DNA of 64,000 nucleotides, from the NCBI RefSeq assembly GCF_038502225.1, contig NC_091298.1, positions 37,941,233-38,005,232 on the forward strand, read 5' to 3'. Each line of letters starts with the position of its first letter. Position 1 is the stretch's first letter. Shown piece by piece: positions 57,001 through 64,000 of the stretch. The notes under the pieces are model-generated. The model made no database searches. It was not told the origin of the DNA and saw nothing but the letters and a program-made list of their open reading frames with translations. Position numbers and translations under genes: made by a program. This DNA is from Cherax quadricarinatus. Lineage: Eukaryota; Arthropoda; Malacostraca; Decapoda; Parastacidae.

Positions 57001-57579
57001 ACAAAGTCTTGAGGCAAATGAGCACCCTGAGCTTAAAACCTCGAGAAAGGTTATAGAAGAGGTGGAGTCACAGAGGTGAAGTCAGGGAGGTAGGAGCCAG
57101 GCACAGGGAAAACTTGTAACTTAAGATTTGTGGATAACATGAATGATAGATCCTTTGTTTTGCTCTGTGCTCACAATAAGACGTGTGGTTACCTCCAGTA
57201 TCCAGCGTTTTGTTCTGTCATTCTCCTGAAATAGTTGCATCGCTGCTCCTTAGTTCATGAAGTGTAATGTACAATGCACAACTCACTTTTTATCGACACC
57301 ATACATCTAGCACACATGTTTATCTTCCTGAAAGTCAGTCATATAAAGATAAGAAAGAAGGAGCACTGCAAAAAGGGCTACTGACCCATGCTAGGCACGT
57401 CCAAGTCCCATCTTTCTACCGTACAACCAGCAGGAGCGTGGCTGCGGATATTACTAACCATAAAAGAGACCACTAGACCTCCTAGACCGACAACAGCGCT
57501 TCCCCAGGTGGTCTGCAGCAGGTTTACAGCGAGAACTAATATAGGTTTCCCTGTGAAATGGTGTATTCTTCTCTAAGGG
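57001..57579. other. Stretch without recognised gene
   Basis: Only short frames. No repeat or domain recognised. Confidence 0.5.
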
Positions 57580-59358
57580 AAAGGGATGGAGAAGGAAGAA
57601 AGTTATATGGATGGAGTGGGGAAAGAGGGAGAGTAGGAGGGAGGAAAATATGTAGGGGGAATGGGAAGGAGTTTAGGTTGGTAAGGAGGAAGTTGGATAA
57701 ATTTAGTGGATGGAGACAGGAAATGGGATGGAGTAAGTGAAGGAGGGTGGAAGGAAGAAGCTGGTAGGAGTGAGGACTGATAAAGTGGTTAAAAATGAAG
57801 CGGGGAGAGAGGGAATGGGGAGGGAGGGACAGAGGGAGGTAAAAGATAGAAGAAGGTGAGTAGGGAGGCAGTAAGGAGAGAGGGAGCTGAGAGAGAGTGA
57901 AGTGATGAAGGGAGAGTGAGGAACAGGGGACTATGGGGAGGGAGGGCGTGAGAGTGGAAGAAGAGGGAAGTGAGTGGAATGGAGAGGGAGAGGGCAAGGA
58001 CAAAGGGGATAGACTAGGAGTAGCGAAGAAGTAAGGGAGGGAGTGGGAACTAATGGAGGGGAGGGAAAAGAAGGGAGTAAAGGCGGAGGAAGGGGAGAGA
58101 GAGGGAGTGGGGACGGTCGGAGGGGGAAGAGAGGGAGTGGGGACGGAGGGAGGGGGAAGAAAGGGAATGGGGACGGTGGGAGGATTAAGAGAGGGAGTGA
58201 GGACTGAGGGAGGGGTAAGAGAGGGAGTGAGGACGGAGGGAGGGGGAAGAGAGGGAGTGAGGAAGGAGGGAGGGGAAAGAGATGGAGGGGGAAGAGAGGG
58301 AGTGGGGACGGAGGGAGGGGGAAGAGAGGGAGTGAGGATGGAGGGAGGGGGAAGAGAGGAAGTGAGGACGGACGGAGGGGAAAGAGAGGGAGCGAGAACA
58401 GAGGGAGGGGGAAAGAGAGGGAGTGAGGACGGAGGGAGGGGTGAGAGAGGGAGTAAGGACGGAGGGAGGGGGAAGAGAGGGAGTGAAGACGGAGGGATGG
58501 GAAAGAGAGGGAGTGTGGATGGAGGGAGGGGGAAAGAGAGAGAGTGGGGACGGAGGGAGGGGAAAGAGAGGGAGTGGGGACGGAGGGAGGGGGAAGAGAG
58601 GGACTGAGGATGGAGGGAGGGGGAAGAGAGGGGCTGAGGATGTAGCGAGGGGGAACAGAGGGCGTGGGGATGGAGGGAGGGGGAAAAGAGGGACTGAGGA
58701 CGGAGGGAGGGGGAGAGAGGGGTTCAGGCATGAGGGAAGGGGAAGAGAGGGAGTGAGGACGAATGGAGGGGAAAGAGAGTGTGGACAGAGGGAGGAGGAA
58801 GAGAAAGACTGAGGATGGAGGGAGGGGGAAGAGAGGGGCTGAGGATGGAGGGAGGGGGAAGAGAGGGAGTGAGGATGGAGGGAGGAGGGAACAGACGGAG
58901 TGGGGACAGAGGGATGGGAAAGAAAGGGAGTGAGGACAGATGGAGGGGAAAGAGAGGGAGTGTGGACAGAGGGAGGAGGAAGAGAAGGACTGAGGACGGA
59001 GGGAGGGGGAAGAGAGGGAGTGAGGACGAAGGGAGGGGAAAGAGAGGAAGTGAGGAAAGAAGGAGGGGGAATTGAGGGAGGGGGAAGAGAGGGACTGAGG
59101 ATGGAGGGAGGGAGGAGAGAGAGACAGAGGATGGAGGGAGGGGGAAGAGAGGGAGTGAGGATGGAGGGAGGGGAAAAAGAGGGAGTGAGGACAGAGGGTG
59201 GGGGAAGAGAGGGACTGAGGGCAGAGGGAGGGGGAAGAGAGGGAGTGAGAATGGAGGGAGGGGGAAGAGAGGGACTGAGGATGGAGGGACAGGGAAGAGA
59301 GGGAGTGAGGGAAGAGGGGGGAGAGAGGGAGTGAGGACGGAGGGAGGGGGAAAAGAGG
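57580..59358 (+). repeat. Purine-rich minisatellite, 30-bp unit
   Basis: From about 58080 the unit is GAGGACGGAGGGAGGGGGAA followed by GAGAGGGAGT, with many one- to few-base variants. The left part (57580-58080) is irregular purine-rich DNA. Because 30 is a multiple of three, both strands give long open frames (up to 487 codons of Ser/Leu/Pro on the minus strand), which are artefacts. 58090-59303 recurs at 62788-64000. Confidence 0.95.
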
Positions 59359-59689
59359 TGTAGACAGCCTGTACTGTCTGCACAGACAGCCCATGCTGTC
59401 TGCCAGCTTAGTTTATATTTTGCGGCACTAAGGTGCTCCCCTCTGTAGCCAGGCCTCTCAGTGGGCATGCCAGCCTGTCTGCCCTTGCCTCACTCTCACT
59501 CTGGCGACACCCTTCACTCAATCAAGAACTGTCCACTCCTCTCTCCCTCGTGGGCATGGCCCTCCCCATGGGCACAACACACAAGCCTGTGTACCCACCA
59601 CGACTTAACAATAATGTAAGAAGCCTCTGAAGAAGTATATCATTAACCACCAGCTTTCAGCTCCACCAAAGAAACTGGTTATAAATGGT
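59359..59689 (+). repeat. Direct repeat, left copy
   Basis: It starts with two small perfect hairpins (CTGTCTG/CAGACAG and AGACAGC/GCTGTCT). It then contains CACTCTCACTCTGGCGACAC and ends with CTTAACAATAATGTAAGAAG and a diverged 35-bp segment. Confidence 0.9.
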
Positions 59690-60323
59690 TGGAAGCGGTG
59701 GTCGCAGCAGTTGTGTTTGCCCGGAGAGAGGAAGAGGAATGAAGTCATCTTCACTTCATCATCCCATGCAAGATGCATCCGTCTTTCAAAGAGTTATCCT
59801 GAAGTCGTGTCTGCACGTTTCAGCATCCAGACACAGGTACAAGCAGGATCTAGCCGAATCTAGCTACAGCGTCCCACGCTGTTTCTCAAGTCACGTGTTC
59901 AGCGTCACTTGTATGTTGCTGTTGTTGTTCAGCTCAGCACAGCTGTTTCAGCAAGCCAGAGGTGAGTTTGTGGTGATTTCTGCGTCCAGTGTGAGCTTCT
60001 CCACGTGTTTGTGGGTGGGGGAGGAGGAGGAGGAAGTGGCCGTTCCTCACCTTGCCCATGCACGCCCTACTCACGCTCACCAGCCTACCATACACCACTC
60101 ACCACTGCCCACTCCCTCTGCTGTGTTTTCTGCTTTTTTCCATGTGAATTTATTGCCAGAGCTGTGTATCCGAGTGCCCGAGGCCACTCGATGCCACATA
60201 GATCACGATGCCACATGGATCCCGACGCCACGTTGGGTATGGGCGATGTCACGTAGATCTACAAGCCACGTGAGTTACCAGATGTCCCAGGCCAAATGCT
60301 GTGGTCTGCTGCCTGCATCACAT

Positions 60324-60473
60324 TGACGTCACCGACGATGCTGCCCGACTTCACGACGTCACCGATGCTGCTGCCCGACTTCATGACATCACGATGTTTG
60401 CCTGACGTCACCTCGAGATGTCTGCTGACGTCACAGTGCTGCTGACGTCACCTTGCGACATCACATGATGTCA
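60324..60473 (+). promoter_or_regulatory. Cluster of CRE-like TGACGTCA palindromes
   Basis: TGACGTCA occurs perfectly at 60324, 60403, 60426 and 60443, with near matches at 60354 (CGACGTCA), 60384 (TGACATCA) and 60466 (TGATGTCA). That is seven in 150 bp. TGACGTCA is the consensus for CREB/ATF-type bZIP factors. It lies inside the LTR-like unit. Regulatory function is inferred, not shown; the sites may also be units of a decayed tandem repeat. Confidence 0.5.
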
Positions 60474-61585
60474 CATTGAGTGTTTCTAGTAATTATTTCA
60501 GTATTGTAGAGAAGATTTAGAGAAGATATATGTCGAGTGTTAATTAATTCCTCTCAGTCAGTGTTCTCGCATGTTAGTGTACCGCATGTACTGCAGGTGT
60601 GTATAGTTTCCATGTGTCCAGTGAGGTCTGAGCCAGACCTGAGTAGCACCACTGTGCTAAGTCACCTGTGTAACCAGTGCATTTGACAGTTGTTATCAGT
60701 CAGCTCTGAGCCCCGAGCCCTTGTACAGATAGCTCTTATGCTCGTTGCTCATAGATGTTCTGCAGAATTGTACCTGCTATGATTCCCATCGAGATTTGTT
60801 TCACTTCACCTCCAGACCTTCAGAGTGCAGTTATATGTAGAGAAACAAGTCTGGGGACACTTAGACTAACCTCTGCTATAACTCCAACTGCCGAGAGAAT
60901 GACACTCGTCAAGCCGCAGTTAGCCCTGTCGGCAGGCGCTGTGTCAGCCTCGTGTGACAAGCTTCAGTGAGCAGTCTGCACAAAGATGATGTCACTTTGA
61001 CTGCCAACTCGCTCACTGCAGTCTGGTGTATGATGTTATGGCTCCCAGATGTTTCGCCAAGTCGTCTCTGCCACGACTAGCTCCATGACTCGCTCCACAC
61101 TCGCCGGCAGTGACAGCCCAGCGACAGTACCAGTCGTGAAGTGTCCTCCTGAGTCGCTTGCCAGAAGTCCTGCCCATTTGCCGAGTTTTGTCGACACCTC
61201 ACTCGAGGGCACCAGCATGTCATGTCCCAGGTTGAGTGAAAATCTGCAGCAACTCCTACGATGACTCCTTCACCGTTCCAGAGGAGACCATACCCTTTTA
61301 CGTCAGAGCTCAGCCACAGCGATGTCTCCTGTGCTGCAGTATCTGTCCAGACGCAGGAAGGCGTGCAGTGATGCCCTTCGACACTCACTGCCTATGACCA
61401 CGATGTTTAGCACACCCCATATTTTTTTTTCTTCCCTCCCTGTAGGAAGATTTTTTTTCCATGTCCGTATGTATATATATGTTTTTATTTTGTGTTCTGT
61501 GCCCTGTTCCTACGAGAGAGAGACCGAGATTTTTTACCACCAGTATTGTAGCGTCAGGACGACGCGTGGTAGGTGGCCGAGCATA

Positions 61586-61919
61586 TGTAGACAGCCTGTA
61601 CTGTCTGCACAGACAGCCCATGCTATCTGCCAGCTTAGTTCATATTTCGCGGCACTAAGATGCTGCCCTCTGTAGCCAGGCCTCTCGGTGGGCACGCCAG
61701 CCTGCCTGCCCTTCCCTCACTCTCACTCTGGCGACACCCTTCACTCAGTCAAGAACTGTCCACTCCTCTCTCCCTCTTGGGCATGGCCCTCCCGGGCCAT
61801 GGGCACAACACACAAGCCTGTGTACCCACCACGACTTAACAATAATGTAAGAAGCCTCCGAAGAAGTATATCATTAACCACCCATTATCAGAACACCAAA
61901 AATAGTGGTTATAGAGGCA
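61586..61919 (+). repeat. Direct repeat, right copy
   Basis: Same features as 59359-59689, with a small insertion creating CCCGGGCCATGGG. It leads straight into the purine minisatellite. Confidence 0.9.
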
Positions 61920-64000
61920 ATGAGGATGGAGGGAAGGGGGAGAGAGGGGGTGGGGATGGAGGGAGGGGTAAGAGAGGGGGTGGGGACGGAGGGAGGGGGA
62001 AGAGAGGGACTGAGGACGGAGGGAGGGGGGAGAGAGGGAGTGAGGACGGAGGGAGGGGGGAGAGAGGGAGTGAGGACGGAGGGTGGGGGGATAGAGGGAG
62101 TGAGGACGGAGGGAGGAGGGAGAGAGTGAGGACGGAGGGTGGGGAAAGAGAGGGAGTGAGGACGGAGGGAGGGGGAAGAGAGGGAGTGGGGAGGGAGGGG
62201 AAAGAAAGGGAATGAGGACGAATGGAGGGGAAAGAGAGGGAGTATGGACACAGGGAGGAGGAAGAGAAGGACTGAGGACGGAGGGAGAGGGAAGAGAGGG
62301 GCCGAGGACGGAGGGAGGGGGAAGAGAGGGAGTGAGGACGGAGGGAGGGGGGAAGAGAGGGAGTGAGGACGGAGGGAGGGGAAAGAGAGGGACTGAGGGC
62401 GGAGGGAGGGGGAAGAGAGTGAGGACGGAGGGAGGGAAAAGAGAGGAAGTGAGGACGGACGGAGGGGGAAGAGAGGGAGTGGGGATGGAGGGAGGTGGAA
62501 GAGAGGGACTGAGGACGGAGGGAAGGGGGAGAGAGAGACTGAGGACGGAGGGACGGGGAGGAGAGGGAGTGAGGACGAAGGGAGGGGGAAGAGAGGGAGT
62601 GAGGACGGAGGGAGAGGGAAGAAAGGGACTGAGGATGGAGGGAGGGGGAAGAGAGGGAGTGAGGACGATGGGAGGGGGAACAGAGGGAGTGAGGACGAAG
62701 GGAGAGAGAAGAGAGGGAGTAAGGACGAAGGGAGAGGTAAGAGAGGGAGTGAGGACGGAGGGGGAGGAGAAAGAGTGAGGACGGTGGGAGGGGGAATAGA
62801 GGGAGTGAGGACTGAGGGAGGGGGAAAAGAGGGAGTGAGGACGGAGGGAGGGGGAAGAAAGGGAATGGGGACGGTGGGAGGATTAAGAGAGGGAGTGAGG
62901 ACTGAGGGAGAGGTAAGAGAGGGAGTGAGGACGGAGGGAGGGGGAAAAGAGGAAGTGAGGACGGAGGGAGGGGAAAGAGATGGAGGGGGGAGAGAGGGAG
63001 TGGGGACGGAGGGAGGGGGAAGAGATGGAGTGAGGACGGAGGGAGGGGGAAAAGAGGAAGTGAGGACGGACGGAGGGGAAAGAGAGGGAGCGAGAACAGA
63101 GGGAGGGGGAAAGAGAGGGAGTGAGGACGGAGGGAGGGGTGAGAGAGGGAGTGAGGACGGAGGGAGGGGGAAGAGAGGGAGTGAAGACGGAGGGATGGGA
63201 AAGAGAGGGAGTGTGGATGGAGGGAGGGGGAAGAGAGAGAGTGGGGACGGAGGGAGGGGAAAGAGAGGGAGTGTGGAGGGAGGGAGGGGTAAGAGAGGGA
63301 GTGTGGATGGAGGGAGGGGGAAGAGAGGGGCTGAGGACGTAGAGAGGGGGAACAGAGGGAGTGGGGATGGAGGGAGGGGGAAAAGAGGGACTGAGGACGG
63401 AGGGAGGGGGAGAGAGGGGTTCAGGCATGAGGGAGGGGGAAGAGAGGGAGTGAGGACGAATGGAGGGGAAAGAGAGTGTGGACAGAGGGAGGAGGAAGAG
63501 AAAGACTGAGGATGGAGGGAGGGGGAAGAGAGGGGCTGAGGATGGAGGGAGGGGGAAGAGAGGGAGTGAGGATGGAGGGAGGAGGGAACAGACGGAGTGG
63601 GGACAGAGGGATGGGAAAGAAAGGGAGTGAGGACAGATGGAGGGGAAAGAGAGGGAGTGTGGACAGAGGGAGGAGGAAGAGAAGGACTGAGGACGGAGGG
63701 AGGGGGAAGAGAGGGAGTGAGGACGAAGGGAGGGGAAAGAGAGGAAGTGAGGACAGAAGGAGGGGGAATTGAGGGAGGGGGAAGAGAGGGACTGAGGATG
63801 GAGGGAGGGAGGAGAGAGAGACAGAGGATGGAGGGAGGGGGAAGAGAGGGAGTGAGGATGGAGGGAGGGGAAAAAGAGGGAGTGATGACAGAGGGTGGGG
63901 GAAGAGAGGGACTGAGGGCAGAGGGAGGGGGAAGAGAGGGAGTGTGAATGGAGGGAGGGGGAAGAGAGGGACTGAGGATGGAGGGACAGGGAAGAGAGGG
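61920..64000 (+). repeat. Purine-rich minisatellite, second block
   Basis: Same 30-bp unit as 58080-59358. From 62788 onward it follows the first block unit by unit, including rare variants (GGAGGATTAAGAGAGGG, TTCAGGCATGAGGGA, GAATTGAGGGAGGGG), at an offset of 4697-4698 bp. It continues beyond the window. Confidence 0.95.

Larger units (their letters stand above)
59359..61919 (+). mobile_element. LTR-like unit: two 330-bp direct repeats around 1.9 kb non-coding DNA
   Basis: 59359-59689 and 61586-61919 are direct repeats at about 90 percent identity by eye, both starting at TGTAGACAGCCTGTACTGTC and both sitting against purine minisatellite. The interior has no gag or pol motif. AGAGG precedes the first repeat and follows the second, a possible 5-bp target duplication. 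It could be a small non-autonomous LTR retrotransposon or a duplicated satellite segment. Canonical TG...CA ends and a primer-binding site are not clear. Confidence 0.45.

Noticed and set aside
57931..59394. 487-codon minus-strand open frame rich in Ser, Leu and Pro
   Set aside because: It is the translation of a 30-bp minisatellite whose unit length is a multiple of three; other frames and the opposite strand are also open.
62212..63509. Long Gly/Glu/Arg-rich plus-strand open frames
   Set aside because: Same minisatellite artefact as at 58053-59334; no start context or domain.

Overview
The window looks like intergenic DNA from a large, repeat-rich arthropod genome, most probably a decapod crustacean. 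This is inferred from the kinds and density of LINE, Penelope, tRNA-SINE and (CA)n repeats and from a short TTAGG tract. I could not run a taxonomic search. No host protein-coding gene, rRNA or functional tRNA gene could be supported. Nearly every open frame belongs to a transposable element or is a translation of simple-sequence DNA.

Left third (1-17205). A CR1-like LINE with an SGNH-hydrolase ORF1 (minus strand) abuts a Penelope-like element whose ends form inverted arms around a decayed RT/GIY-YIG region. Then come minus-strand copies of a second CR1/Jockey-superfamily LINE, here called family A. These copies lie like beads between (GT)n tracts: 3' ends start in GTACTCACC on the plus strand, 5' truncations stop in (GT)n. 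The copy at 7265-9092 keeps the longest open RT frame (591 codons).

Middle (17206-39700). This holds a 37-bp minisatellite of about 50 units, tRNA-derived SINE pieces, an RTE-like LINE, a 350-bp palindromic MITE-like element, further family A pieces, and a second SGNH-type CR1. It also holds an interstitial TTAGG tract, a fold-back element with hammerhead-like motifs, and a broken Gypsy-type LTR retrotransposon (gag, zinc knuckle, protease and integrase; RT/RNase H missing) carrying a putative solo LTR.

Right third (39700-64000). Plus-strand family A copies again sit between (CA)n tracts. The copy at 51600-56095 runs from ORF1 to the 3' tail but is broken by a 352-bp inverted duplication containing a tRNA-SINE. 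Beyond it are fragments of other LINEs and a second Penelope RT fragment. The window ends in a 30-bp purine minisatellite, interrupted by a 2.5-kb segment bounded by 330-bp direct repeats and carrying a cluster of TGACGTCA palindromes. Part of the minisatellite is duplicated at a 4.70-kb offset.

The most unusual signals are the microsatellite-bounded LINE array with splice-donor-like 3' tails, the Penelope/hammerhead-like fold-backs, the SINE-bearing inverted duplication, and the CRE-like cluster inside an LTR-like unit.
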